64,000 bases of DNA from Phytobacter diazotrophicus (GCA_004346725.1 SMDE01000002.1:124001-188000), one strand, 5' to 3'. Positions 44,749-53,291 are shown, numbered from the stretch's first letter. Numbers and translations: made by a program. The notes: a model not told the origin generated them from the sequence alone.

Positions 44749-45642
44749 ATGGAGCGGCTGGATTGCGACCGTATGTTTGTCGCGGTGATGGAAACAGGCA
44801 GTTTTACGGCGGCGGCGCAACGGTGTGGTACCAGCCACGGTCAGGCATCGAAATTGATCTCCCGGCTGGAGAGCGAACTGGGCGTTAACCTGCTGCGCCG
44901 CAGCACCCGCTCACTGACCCCCACCGAGGTGGGCATGGCCTACTACGAACGAATCCGTCAGCTACTGGTCGATTACGACGCGCTTAATGATGCCGTTCGC
45001 AATAGCGCCAACGCCCCTTCCGGGCTGCTGCGCATTTCGGCCCCTGTCACGTTTGGCGTCTCACAACTGGCGCCACATCTGGTGGAATTCGCCCGCCGCT
45101 ACCCGGATATCGAACTGGATGTCAGCTTTTCCGACAGGCTCGTTAACGTGGTGGATGAAGGCTTTGATCTGGCCCTGCGTATCGGCAGCCTGAGTGACAG
45201 CAGCCTGATTGCCCGCCGTTTATGCCCGATTCGCAGTGTGGTCGTCGCCGCCCAAAGCTACCTTGAACGCCACGGCGAACCGGTACACTGGTCAGAGCTG
45301 GAACAGCACGCCCTGATTGTTGATACCAATTTTCGCGATCCCTGGCACTGGCCGTTTCGCGATACCCAACAGCAAATGCACTTGCAGCCGGTTCGCGGGC
45401 GAATCAAATTCTCCAACGCGGAAGCCTGTATGGAGGCCGCCTGCGCCGGGTTGGGGATTGCCAGAGTGCCGATGTTTATCGCTGAAAAAGCATTGAATGC
45501 GCAGCGTGTGGTGCCCATTCTGGCTCCTTTTGAGGCGCCGCCGCTGGCGCTCTATGCGGTCTATCCCCCGGCCCGCTATCTGGCGCAGAAAGCCCGCGTG
45601 TTAATCGATTTTCTGGCGGCAACGTACGCCTCGCTGTCGTAG
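44749..45642 (+). CDS. LysR-family regulator (CrgA/DsdC-like)
   Basis: Start at ATG 44749 gives 297 residues; an in-frame ATG at 44707 adds 14 residues without a ribosome site. HTH MFVAVMETGSFTAAAQRCGT, SHGQASKLISRLESELGVNL, RRSTRSLTPTEVG, then the effector domain. It lies upstream of doxX and the glutathionyl-hydroquinone reductase in the same direction and may control them through dyads at 45652-45700. Confidence 0.9.
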   Translation: MERLDCDRMFVAVMETGSFTAAAQRCGTSHGQASKLISRLESELGVNLLRRSTRSLTPTEVGMAYYERIRQLLVDYDALNDAVRNSANAPSGLLRISAPVTFGVSQLAPHLVEFARRYPDIELDVSFSDRLVNVVDEGFDLALRIGSLSDSSLIARRLCPIRSVVVAAQSYLERHGEPVHWSELEQHALIVDTNFRDPWHWPFRDTQQQMHLQPVRGRIKFSNAEACMEAACAGLGIARVPMFIAEKALNAQRVVPILAPFEAPPLALYAVYPPARYLAQKARVLIDFLAATYASLS

Positions 45643-45651
45643 CCATGATTG

Positions 45652-45700
45652 TTTCCATTATGGAAATAAATATCCTCTTTTTGACCCAATAATCATTGGG
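45652..45700. promoter_or_regulatory. two dyads before doxX
   Basis: TTTCCATTATGGAAA (45652-45666, 7-base arms) and CCCAAT-AATC-ATTGGG (45685-45700) precede a TATAGT-10-like hexamer at 45713. Likely LysR binding sites; the first resembles the DhaR box by chance or shared ancestry. Confidence 0.45.
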
Positions 45701-45750
45701 CTGGAAACACTCTATAGTCCTTTCATCAACCTATTCGAGAGGACACAACC

Positions 45751-46158
45751 ATGACTGATTCACGTACTGCTCCCTATGCATCTCTGCTGTTGCGCCTGGC
45801 GCTGGGTATTCTGTTTCTGGCGCACTTTAGCCTGAAATTCTTTGTTTTTACCCCGGCGGGTACCGCGAAGTTTTTTGCCTCTCTCGGTCTGCCTGGCGGG
45901 CTGGCCTATCTCACCATGGCGGTTGAACTGGTGGGGGCGATCGCGCTGATCCTCGGTATCTATAGCCGTATCGTTGCCATCGTGCTGATTCCGATTCTGT
46001 TGGGCGCTATCTTCACCGTTCACGGCCCGGCTGGCTTTTTCTTCACTAACCCGAACGGCGGCTGGGAATTCCCGGCATTCTGGATAGTGGGTCTGCTTGC
46101 TCTGGCGCTGACCGGGGATGGAAAATACGCGCTCAAACCGACCCCTTTTAAAGGCTAA
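45751..46158 (+). CDS. DoxX-family membrane protein (YqjF-like)
   Basis: 135 residues, four membrane segments: LLLRLALGILFLAHFSLKFF, LPGGLAYLTMAVELVGAIAL and IFTVHGPAGFFFTNPNGGWE. Matches the DoxX pattern of E. coli YqjF. Followed after 10 bases by a YqjG-like enzyme, the same gene pair as in E. coli, where yqjF-yqjG handle quinone-type stress. Confidence 0.87.
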   Translation: MTDSRTAPYASLLLRLALGILFLAHFSLKFFVFTPAGTAKFFASLGLPGGLAYLTMAVELVGAIALILGIYSRIVAIVLIPILLGAIFTVHGPAGFFFTNPNGGWEFPAFWIVGLLALALTGDGKYALKPTPFKG

Positions 46159-46168
46159 AGGAGTACAC

Positions 46169-47125
46169 ATGCTGATTGACGGAAAATGGACGGCGGACTG
46201 GCACCCGGTGCAGGCCACCGATGAAAAAGGCGGGTTTGTGCGCCAGACTTCCAGTTTTCGCCACTGGGTGACGCCTGACGGGGCGCCCGGTATTACCGGC
46301 GAAGGCGGTTTTATCGCCGAACCGGGACGCTACCATCTGTATGTCGCGCTGATTTGCCCGTGGGCCTCGCGTACGCTGATTGCCCGGAAGCTGAAAGGGC
46401 TGGAGGAGGTTATCAGTGTCTCGGTGGTTGAACCCTGGCTGCTGGAGGAAGGCTGGCATTTCGGCGATTACCCCGGCACCGACCGGGACACGATCAATAA
46501 CGTCGAGTGGCTGCATCAGCTTTATACCAGGGCCGATCCAACCTTTACCGGTCGCGCGACGGTCCCGGTGCTGTGGGATAAGAAAACCCATACCATCGTG
46601 AATAACGAGTCCGCTGATATTGTACGGATGCTCAACAGCGGCTTTGGCGAGCTGGCGCGTGGCAGTATTGATCTCTACCCCGCCGCCCTGCGCGAAGAGA
46701 TTGATCAGCTCAACGCCGCGATTTATCCAACGCTGAATAACGGTGTGTACCGCGCCGGTTTTGCCACCACCCAGGTCAGTTATGAGGAGGCAGTCGGCGA
46801 TGTGTTCTGCATGCTCGATACGCTGGAAACGCGACTTGCAACGCGGGACTTTCTCTGCGGTGGACAGCTAACCGAAGCCGATATCCGTCTGTTTGTGACC
46901 CTGGTGCGTTTTGATGCCGCCTACCATGGGGTGTTCAAATGTAATCGGCGTAAGCTTGCGGAATACCCGCATCTGGACCGCTATCTGCGGACAATGCTGG
47001 CGGTTCCGGGCATCCGGGAAACGGTGAATATTGATCACATCAAGCAGGGCTACTATTCCATCAAGGCGCTCAATCCGAATGGGATTGTTCCGCAGGGGCC
47101 GGATCTCAGCGCGTATGGTTTATAA
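46169..47125 (+). CDS. yqjG: glutathionyl-hydroquinone reductase (YqjG-like GST)
   Basis: ATG 46169 has AAAGGAG at ideal spacing, giving 318 residues. Xi-class GST: catalytic Cys in LICPWASRTLIARKLKG, then VVEPWLLEEGWHF and ADPTFTGRATVPVLWDKKTH, and the C-terminal helical domain with LTEADIRLFVTLVRFDAAYH. These enzymes reduce glutathionyl-hydroquinones with GSH. Coupled to the DoxX gene in an operon. Confidence 0.92.
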   Translation: MLIDGKWTADWHPVQATDEKGGFVRQTSSFRHWVTPDGAPGITGEGGFIAEPGRYHLYVALICPWASRTLIARKLKGLEEVISVSVVEPWLLEEGWHFGDYPGTDRDTINNVEWLHQLYTRADPTFTGRATVPVLWDKKTHTIVNNESADIVRMLNSGFGELARGSIDLYPAALREEIDQLNAAIYPTLNNGVYRAGFATTQVSYEEAVGDVFCMLDTLETRLATRDFLCGGQLTEADIRLFVTLVRFDAAYHGVFKCNRRKLAEYPHLDRYLRTMLAVPGIRETVNIDHIKQGYYSIKALNPNGIVPQGPDLSAYGL

Positions 47126-47236
47126 GTCAGTCGCAGAAAGCGAGATCTTCGCGGGGTGAGGAGGCCAGGCGGCTATGGAGGGGGGTTCCGTTCACTTTAT
47201 ATTCATGGCGAAATGGAACCTCCGGACACGTGAACG

Positions 47237-47267
47237 GGTAAAGGGGAACATCGCGTTCCCCTTTACC
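47237..47267. repeat. perfect 13-base hairpin
   Basis: GGTAAAGGGGAAC, 5-base loop, GTTCCCCTTTACC, without T-run. It follows the yqjG-like gene and may stabilise the RNA end or be part of the adjacent REP-like cluster. Confidence 0.6.
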
Positions 47268-47280
47268 ATCCCCGCGGCCC

Positions 47281-47313
47281 CGGATGGCGGCGCAAGCGCC
47301 TGATCCGGGCTAC
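47281..47313. repeat. REP element
   Basis: CGGATGGCGGCGCAAGCGCC followed by TGATCCGGGCTAC is the classic enterobacterial REP palindrome with its G-T mispaired stem. Extragenic, as usual. Confidence 0.8.
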
Positions 47314-47338
47314 AAAACGTTCAGGCCGCACGAAATAG

Positions 47339-47430
47339 TCCCCTCTCCCTGTAGGCTGAGGAATCCCCACAAAAATGCGAGCACGAACGGTCCCCTCTCC
47401 TCTTTGGGGAGAGGGTTAGGGTGAGGGGGA
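47339..47430. repeat. CCCTCTCC/GGAGAGGG repeat cluster
   Basis: CCCTCTCCCTGTAGGCTGAGG at its left end and a hairpin of CCCTCTCC (47393) with GGAGAGGG (47408-47415), followed by TTAGGGTGAGGGGG. This extragenic motif is common in Klebsiella and Enterobacter genomes. Together with the hairpin and REP it fills the 328-base spacer; no gene is present. Confidence 0.6.
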
Positions 47431-47453
47431 AAATGCGGCTCGGGAGGTGGGGG

Positions 47454-47840
47454 TTATAAAAACGCGGTTTCGCTGCTCCCCACGCTTTTCAGCTCAAGCC
47501 CTACAAATTTGAGCCCTATTCCGTGTTCACGATCTATATCGGTTGCAAACATAAACCCGAAATTATCTTTCGCATCAGGAGACAGGTAAATTTTCACCAG
47601 AATAAGATCTGTCGCCTCTGCGCCATACACCCGTTTGCAGTACGCCTGAGTTTCCGCTGTGATTTTCTGCGAGAACGCGTTCTGTTTCTCGATAAGAAAC
47701 TGGATATCGTTCCTCATTTTGTCATCAGGCGAATGCGCTTCCAGATTTATGCACTGAACAGGTTCAGAACCGAATGCCGGTAAAAGCAAATCAACTGCGG
47801 CGCCTTCATCATCGGCATAGTATTCCAGTTCTACGGACAT
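47454..47840 (-). CDS. hypothetical protein, possible orphan immunity factor
   Basis: 128 residues with an AAGGAA ribosome site before ATG 47840. Acidic protein with no recognised family. It is next to a SMI1/KNR4-type gene, and its size and charge suit immunity proteins of polymorphic toxins. Both genes read leftwards from 48.4 kb and no toxin gene accompanies them. Function is a guess from context. Confidence 0.65.
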   Translation of the reverse strand: MSVELEYYADDEGAAVDLLLPAFGSEPVQCINLEAHSPDDKMRNDIQFLIEKQNAFSQKITAETQAYCKRVYGAEATDLILVKIYLSPDAKDNFGFMFATDIDREHGIGLKFVGLELKSVGSSETAFL

Positions 47841-47935
47841 CTTCCGGGTTCCTTTTATCGGGACCTCAGGGCAGTGATGGTTTCTCTGCCCTCAGCGAAT
47901 TCATATCTGGCAATGCTTGCAAGAAAACGAGGGAA

Positions 47936-48385
47936 TTAAAATCCCCAGGCTTCATCTTCGGTTATTACCTTGCTGATGAAACTATCGAGATCCTGCTCAA
48001 GAAAAATATTCTTCTGGCTTTCCAGATTGGCAAAATAGACGGCCCCATCATCCATATTCATACAGTAGGGAAACCCACCGCCGTCAATGGCAAAGGGAAG
48101 AAAATTTGCCGGGAGAATCTTCTTATCGACAACCAGCGTTCTGTAGTAGCCATCAGCGGTCAACAAACCTGGGCCGTTAGCATGCAAAATCGACAGAAAG
48201 TATTTGATATCGTTCTCATATTTTTCACTCTGGTAAACGCGCCGCCCATCCTCAAGCTTGCCACCGTTACTGATGAGCCATAACGACGTTAAAACATCAG
48301 GGAAAGAGACGCCCAGCGATGCTTCAATATCGCCAAGCTCATCAGCCGTGACGGCGGGCGATGAATCTACGAGTTTAATCATCAT
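47936..48385 (-). CDS. SMI1/KNR4 (SUKH) family immunity-like protein
   Basis: From ATG 48385 (AGGT upstream): 149 residues. SUKH pattern: VTADELGDIEASLGVSFPDV, SLWLISNGG, then FLPFAIDGGGFPYCMNMDDG and the C-terminal aromatic/acidic end. SUKH proteins are the largest class of immunity factors for contact-dependent nuclease toxins. Here it stands without a toxin and is followed by another small gene, so it looks like an orphan immunity module. Confidence 0.75.
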   Translation of the reverse strand: MMIKLVDSSPAVTADELGDIEASLGVSFPDVLTSLWLISNGGKLEDGRRVYQSEKYENDIKYFLSILHANGPGLLTADGYYRTLVVDKKILPANFLPFAIDGGGFPYCMNMDDGAVYFANLESQKNIFLEQDLDSFISKVITEDEAWGF

Positions 48386-48525
48386 GTCGTTACCTGTTAG
48401 CAATAAGCAGCAATATGGCCTCTCAGCCATCCTTAATAGCAAGAAATAGTAACAGCTTCTCTTGCTTCATACTCATCACCACCATGATCGCCTCGTCGAT
48501 TCATTCCCCTTTTCACCCTTGAATA

Positions 48526-49296
48526 TCAGTAAGAAAAGGGTGAACGTTGCTGCGCCTCTTGTAAAAAATGCGTGGCATCTTCACCGGCGGCGGTATACAG
48601 CGGCGCGTTTTGATCGTTCGCAACGGCAAAAATGGCATTCGCGACATCCCCGGCGTGAGTCACTGGCGAGTGGTTATCGCGCGCCATCTGAATAAACGCA
48701 TCCACCATCGCGCCATACACCGGATCGTCTTGTCCGCCAAAATAGGCCCGCGCATTCTCGCCAAACTTCGTCTCTGGTGAGCGCCCCGGCAACACCACAT
48801 GAACGCGAATACCCAATGGCCTGACCTCAATGGCTAATGACTCGCTCCAGGCATTCAGCGCCGCTTTACTTGCACGATAAAGCCCAATCAGCGGCATTGC
48901 TTTGGTTGTCACTGACGATGAAACATTGATGATAATCCCTGATTTTTTCTCTCTCATTAGCGGCAGAAACGCCTGGGTTAACGCGAGCGTCCCCAGAACA
49001 TTGGTGTTCATTAACTGCTGCGCGGTTGCCAGGGGCGTGAGTTCAACAGGGACCGGTGCGCCAAAACCGGCATTATTCACCAGCAGGTCAATCGCCCCGG
49101 CCTTTTTCACCACATTATCAATGCTGTCAGCGGAAGTGATATCCAGCGGCAAAAGAGTCAGATTGTCGCTTTCAGGTAACAGCGTCGGATCGGGCGTTCT
49201 CATGGTTGCAATCACTTTCCAGCCTTTGTCTAAAAAGAGTTTTGCTGTTGCAAGCCCAAAACCCGATGAGCATCCGGTAATCAGTGCAGTCGACAT
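48526..49296 (-). CDS. short-chain dehydrogenase/reductase
   Basis: Start at ATG 49296 with GAGAGGA; 256 residues. Classical SDR: ALITGCSSGFGLATAKLFLD, LVNNAGFG, INVSSSVTTK and YRASKAALNAWSESLAIEV. Resembles the YdfG/retinol-type SDR group. Divergent from an AraC regulator at 49391 with 94 bases between, which is its probable regulator. Substrate unknown. Confidence 0.88.
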   Translation of the reverse strand: MSTALITGCSSGFGLATAKLFLDKGWKVIATMRTPDPTLLPESDNLTLLPLDITSADSIDNVVKKAGAIDLLVNNAGFGAPVPVELTPLATAQQLMNTNVLGTLALTQAFLPLMREKKSGIIINVSSSVTTKAMPLIGLYRASKAALNAWSESLAIEVRPLGIRVHVVLPGRSPETKFGENARAYFGGQDDPVYGAMVDAFIQMARDNHSPVTHAGDVANAIFAVANDQNAPLYTAAGEDATHFLQEAQQRSPFSY

Positions 49297-49390
49297 GTTT
49301 AATCCTCTCTGTTGGCAAGAGCAACGATCATAGCCGCCTCTGTCTGGACAATATATAATCAAAAATCCAGTAAAATTTAGAGAACGTCCA

Positions 49391-50314
49391 ATGTCAGACC
49401 CGTTAACCGATATTGTTACCTTGCTCAACCCCAGGCCTACCCATACCAAACTCGTCGAGGGAGCGGGTCAGTGGCGCATTGTCCGGGAATCTTGCGGAGA
49501 GGCGTTTTACTGCGCAGTGTTACAAGGCGAATGTCTGATAAGCATTAACGGCAAAGCGCCAAAATTGCTGGTATCCGGCGATTTCATTCTGATACCCGCA
49601 ACCTACACGTTTGAAAACACCAATGCGGGCACGTCTGTGCCGACGGACATTACGACGCCGACCCTGATTGGCGATGGGCACGTGAGAATTGGCGCAACAA
49701 CAGGACCGGCTGAATTTCTGATGAATGTGGGGCACTGCGAATTCGACACGCCGGACAAACAGCTTATCGTCGCGTTACTGCCCAACGAGATCCTGGTGAA
49801 AGGACAACAGCGTTTTGTCACCCTGCTTGAACTTCTGCTTGATGAAAGCCAGGCCCGGCGGCCAGGACGTGAAGTGGTATTGATGCGTCTTTTACAGTTA
49901 TTACTGGTTGAGTCGTTGCGAAGCCATGATTGTCTGTCGGGAACGGCAGGTATTTTGCGGGGATTACAACACGAAAAAATCGCCATCGCGTTGCATCTCA
50001 TTCATGAAAAGCCCGACATTGACTGGCAAATAGCACAGCTCGCCAGCCACTGTGCGATGTCGCGTTCCTCTTTTTTCGCCATATTCAACGAAACAGTCGG
50101 TATGCCGCCCATGCAATATCTGCTCTTCTGGCGAATGTCCTTGGCCAGAAAAGCACTGTTGAGCAGTACGGATAAAATCGAACAGATCGCATTTCGCATT
50201 GGATATCAGTCAGCGAGCGCCTTCAACGTCGCCTTCACGAAATATGTAGGGATGCCGCCGGGGGTATTCCGACGCCAGAAACCCCATGCTATCTCTGTGG
50301 AGCCGCATTACTGA
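49391..50314 (+). CDS. AraC-family transcriptional regulator, cupin N-terminus
   Basis: 307 residues. Cupin_6 sensor domain (GEAFYCAVLQGECLISINGK, CEFDTPDKQLIVALLPNEIL) and AraC DNA-binding domain (WQIAQLASHCAMSRSSFFAI, then IEQIAFRIGYQSASAFNVAF and KYVGMPPGVFRR). Same subgroup as the regulator at 271-1053. Divergent from the SDR gene and likely to regulate it. Confidence 0.9.
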   Translation: MSDPLTDIVTLLNPRPTHTKLVEGAGQWRIVRESCGEAFYCAVLQGECLISINGKAPKLLVSGDFILIPATYTFENTNAGTSVPTDITTPTLIGDGHVRIGATTGPAEFLMNVGHCEFDTPDKQLIVALLPNEILVKGQQRFVTLLELLLDESQARRPGREVVLMRLLQLLLVESLRSHDCLSGTAGILRGLQHEKIAIALHLIHEKPDIDWQIAQLASHCAMSRSSFFAIFNETVGMPPMQYLLFWRMSLARKALLSSTDKIEQIAFRIGYQSASAFNVAFTKYVGMPPGVFRRQKPHAISVEPHY

Positions 50315-50431
50315 TGAAAAGCCAGTGTTGAATACTCTTTCTGTAAATTATCACTGGCCTTGTCTTTACGCTCTTTCCCCCTAAATAAAACAGGCTTTGC
50401 GGCGTCTGTTGAAGGGGGCCGTTAACGCGGA

Positions 50432-50887
50432 TTATCTTACCTGCATCCGATATTCAATCATGCCGCTTTTTTTCGCAATCCAGTCATATAATCTTTGCGC
50501 ACGATAATTCGCTTCGTGGGTGTGCCAGTAAAGATGGCTGGCATGACGTTTTCGGGCTTCTTTCTGGACATATTCAATTAACTGTTTGCCAATCTGTTTG
50601 CCGCGTGTATTTTCGCTGACATATAAATCTTCAAGATAACAGTAATCACTTTCCGCCCAGGTTGAACGGTGAAAAAGATAATGGGCGAAACCCACCAGCT
50701 CGCCATTATTTTTCGCGACAGCACAGAATATCGGCTCGATTGGATTGGCAAAGCGCTCCCAGGTGCGCGTTGTGACCGCGTCAGGAATATCAACATTATA
50801 AAATATTTGATAATTTTTCCACAGCGGCAACCAGCTTTCATAATCCATTTCGCTGGCTGCTTCAATTGTGATAACCGCTGTATTCAT
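50432..50887 (-). CDS. GNAT N-acetyltransferase
   Basis: 151 residues. Motif A LEDLYVSENTRGKQIGKQLI (R-G-K-Q-I-G acetyl-CoA loop), preceded by FAHYLFHRST and followed by YWHTHEANYRAQRLYDWIAK. Divergent from the MocR-type regulator at 51192, so it is a candidate target of it. Substrate probably a small amine. Confidence 0.87.
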   Translation of the reverse strand: MNTAVITIEAASEMDYESWLPLWKNYQIFYNVDIPDAVTTRTWERFANPIEPIFCAVAKNNGELVGFAHYLFHRSTWAESDYCYLEDLYVSENTRGKQIGKQLIEYVQKEARKRHASHLYWHTHEANYRAQRLYDWIAKKSGMIEYRMQVR

Positions 50888-51111
50888 AATAATAACCTCT
50901 TTATTTTCTGGCTTGTTCTGTATTGGAGTGAATCATTAATTAAAAAACGCAGACAGCGTAGGTGTTGGCTTTATTCAAACACGAAAAGCACAGGTAACAT
51001 GCCGATATATGACGCGCCTTATCGCCGCCGCTCCACCCTGCCCGTCATTGACGCTTCGGCAATAATGATAAGGTTAAAATGGCAGGTTTAGCCCCACCAA
51101 TTTTTCACAAT

Positions 51112-51145
51112 GCAGCAGACCAATTTATCTTCTGGCAGCAGACCA
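51112..51145. promoter_or_regulatory. direct repeat GCAGCAGACCA x2
   Basis: Identical 11-base copies at 51112-51122 and 51135-51145, 23 bases apart (about two helical turns), just before the MocR gene. MocR/GabR proteins bind direct repeats, so this is a candidate operator. Confidence 0.5.
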
Positions 51146-51191
51146 TCCTGTTATAGACTGGATGATGACGGAAGTAATAACGGAGAAACGG

Positions 51192-52670
51192 ATGTTTAAG
51201 CATGCCCAGCTTGAAACGGTAAAGGCCTGGATGATGGATCCGGCAAACGGCTCACTGCCTCTTCATGAAAGGATCCAGCGAGCAATACGGGCACTTATCC
51301 TGGAAGGCATTTTATCTCACGGCAAAGCCCTCCCCGCCTCGCGTGCATTAGCCATCTCACTCAATGTTTCCCGCGACACCATTGAAGCTGCCTATACGCG
51401 TCTGCATGCGGAGGGGTTTATTGAAAGACACACGGGTAAAGGCAGCTTTGTTTCTGCCAGCGCCCGATTTCTGAAATCACATTCCCGGCAACGCCAGTCC
51501 GCCGCTGAGGTACGTGAACCCACGCTCAGTGCGCGGGGAAATGTGATGTACAAAAGTGGGGGGATACGTGAATTTTCATCGCCTCGCCCACTGGCGCCGG
51601 GGATCCCCGAAACTCGTCTGTTTCCGGTACAAACCTGGGAGCGACTTGAGCGACAGGTACTGAAAGAGTATCGCCACCGTGCGCTGGAGCAAAGCCCACC
51701 TCAAGGGACAGAGCGGTTACGGCGGGCCATCGCAGAGTATGTCAATCTGGAACGCGGCGCGCATGCCACGCCAGAACGTATCATTATTCTGACAAGTTCC
51801 CAGCAGGCGCTCGCCCTCTGTTCTCATGTCCTGATGGACAGCGGCGATGCCATCGTGATTGAAGATCCGACCTATCAGGGGGCGCAAAAAGCGTTTAAGG
51901 CTGCCGGGCTGAACAGCCTTCCGGTCCCGCTGGATGAGAAAGGGCTGTGTATTGCGTCACTTAATGCTCTGACAGCGCCGGCGAAAGCTATCTATCTTAC
52001 CCCTTCCCATCAGTACCCTACCGGCGTCACCCTGTCTCTTGACCGACGGCTGGCGGTCATCGACTGGGCAAACCGTCACCAGGCCTGGATTATTGAAGAT
52101 GACTATGACAGCGAGTTTCACTATGAAGGCAAGCCGATGGCCTGCGTGCAGGGGCTGGACGCCTTTAACCGGACAATCTATATCGGGACGTTCACCAAGT
52201 CTCTTTTTCCGGGGCTACGCATTGCCTGGATGATCGTGCCCGCAGAACTTGTTGAACCGCTAACGATGGCAAGGACGTTAATGGACGGTCATACCGCCTC
52301 CATCACGCAACTGACCGTCGCCAAATTTCTGGAGGGTGGCCATTTTGGTTCCTATGTCCGGATGATGCGGGAAGTTTATGTTGCTCGCCGTGACAAACTG
52401 GCAAGCCTGATTGAAGAGCGTCTTTCTGATTTTGTCGTTGGCATAACGCCAACGGGCGGAATGCAGATGCCCTGCCATCTCAGGAAGGGCATTTCCGAAG
52501 CAGCCGTCGCCGCAGCCGCCCGACGTGCAGGTATTGATATGCTTGGGCTTGCCGAATTATATGCAAATGAACCGGCATCAACCGGTTTTTTGATGGGTTT
52601 TGCGGCTTACACGGAGAAGGAAATAGAAGACGCGGTAGAAAAAATCGCCGCCCTTTTTCGTCTTCTCTGA
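51192..52670 (+). CDS. MocR/PdxR-type regulator (GntR HTH fused to aminotransferase fold)
   Basis: ATG 51192 has GGAGAAACG before it, 492 residues; ATG 51162 is possible. N-terminal GntR HTH (PLHERIQRAIRALILEGILS, LPASRALAISLNVSRDTIEA) and fold-type I PLP domain: LTSSQQALALCSHVLMDSGD, VIEDPTYQG, TPSHQYPTGVTL and the PLP Lys in YIGTFTKSLFPGLRIAW. It senses PLP or an amino compound. Divergent from a GNAT gene, which may be its target. Confidence 0.9.
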   Translation: MFKHAQLETVKAWMMDPANGSLPLHERIQRAIRALILEGILSHGKALPASRALAISLNVSRDTIEAAYTRLHAEGFIERHTGKGSFVSASARFLKSHSRQRQSAAEVREPTLSARGNVMYKSGGIREFSSPRPLAPGIPETRLFPVQTWERLERQVLKEYRHRALEQSPPQGTERLRRAIAEYVNLERGAHATPERIIILTSSQQALALCSHVLMDSGDAIVIEDPTYQGAQKAFKAAGLNSLPVPLDEKGLCIASLNALTAPAKAIYLTPSHQYPTGVTLSLDRRLAVIDWANRHQAWIIEDDYDSEFHYEGKPMACVQGLDAFNRTIYIGTFTKSLFPGLRIAWMIVPAELVEPLTMARTLMDGHTASITQLTVAKFLEGGHFGSYVRMMREVYVARRDKLASLIEERLSDFVVGITPTGGMQMPCHLRKGISEAAVAAAARRAGIDMLGLAELYANEPASTGFLMGFAAYTEKEIEDAVEKIAALFRLL

Positions 52671-52767
52671 GGCTTTGGCGTGCCAGCCCGACACCTGCCT
52701 CACTCAATGTGCCTGCCGCTGGCAGGCCGCCAATATCATCCTGAACGGATGCGAGCTATGTGGATTG

Positions 52768-53118
52768 CTAGCCTAATCGCTGCATTTCAGCGCGGCCAAT
52801 ACTGCGTCGCCATGCGCCAGGGGCCTGCCCGTAGTGACGCTTAAAGCTGCGGTTGAAAGACTGCTGAGAGTCAAAGCCCAACGCGATGGCCACATTCAAA
52901 ATCGGTTCGTCGCTGCGGGCTAACCGCTCGACCGATTTTTGCAGCTTTTGCGCACGAATATACTCGGCGAGACGATAGCCCGTATGCTCTTTGAAGATCC
53001 GCTGGAGGTGCCACTTCGAATAACCGGCGCGTCTGGAAACCGTATTGATATCGAGACGGCTTTCAATGTTGTTGTCGATCCAGTCGAGTAAATCGTGAAT
53101 AAATGCGCCATTGTTCAT
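52768..53118 (-). CDS. rarA: RarA, AraC-type activator of multidrug efflux
   Basis: ATG 53118 follows GGAGGAAAC at ideal spacing, giving 116 residues, the size of MarA/SoxS/RamA-type single-domain AraC proteins. Double HTH: INTVSRRAGYSKWHLQRIFK and ILNVAIALGFDSQQSFNRSF then KRHYGQAPGAWRR. It sits divergently next to oqxAB exactly as rarA does in Klebsiella and Enterobacter. There RarA activates oqxAB, and its overexpression gives multidrug resistance. An ATG at 53277 lacks a ribosome site and would read through the operator region. Confidence 0.88.
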   Translation of the reverse strand: MNNGAFIHDLLDWIDNNIESRLDINTVSRRAGYSKWHLQRIFKEHTGYRLAEYIRAQKLQKSVERLARSDEPILNVAIALGFDSQQSFNRSFKRHYGQAPGAWRRSIGRAEMQRLG

Positions 53119-53191
53119 TTTGTTTCCTCCCGCGCGGCTTATCAAAAAAGCATCTTTGTCTGTTGCATTTAAAGGTGGCCTGCTTTTGCAG

Positions 53192-53218
53192 TAAATGCAA
53201 GTTTTATTATTGCATTTA
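53192..53218. promoter_or_regulatory. dyad TAAATGCAA-N9-TTGCATTTA (candidate OqxR operator)
   Basis: Perfect 9-base arms with a 9-base spacer, 74 bases before rarA. A third half site TTGCATTTA is at 53163-53171. Same geometry as the dyad at 53267. Confidence 0.5.
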
Positions 53219-53266
53219 AATCCCTGCCGGAAATCTGGCTTCTGCTCCTGACGCAAACAGCACATA

Positions 53267-53291
53267 AAGTGCAACAATTATTCTTGCACTT
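53267..53291. promoter_or_regulatory. dyad AAGTGCAA-N9-TTGCACTT (candidate OqxR operator)
   Basis: Perfect 8-base arms and again a 9-base spacer, 164 bases before oqxA and 149 before rarA. Shares the TTGCA/TGCAA core with the first dyad. Suits a dimeric Rrf2-type repressor controlling both promoters. Confidence 0.5.

Noticed and set aside
45652..45666. TTTCCATTATGGAAA as a fourth DhaR box
   Set aside because: The core matches, but it is 12 kb from the dha locus in a LysR-regulated promoter; a short AT-rich palindrome may arise independently.
47237..47430. CRISPR-like array after the hydroquinone reductase gene
   Set aside because: Repeats are palindromic, of different sequence and without regular spacers; they are REP-type extragenic elements.
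53119..53277. N-terminal extension of rarA to ATG 53277
   Set aside because: It would translate through the operator-like dyads; ATG 53118 has GGAGGAAAC at ideal spacing and gives the usual size of MarA-type proteins.
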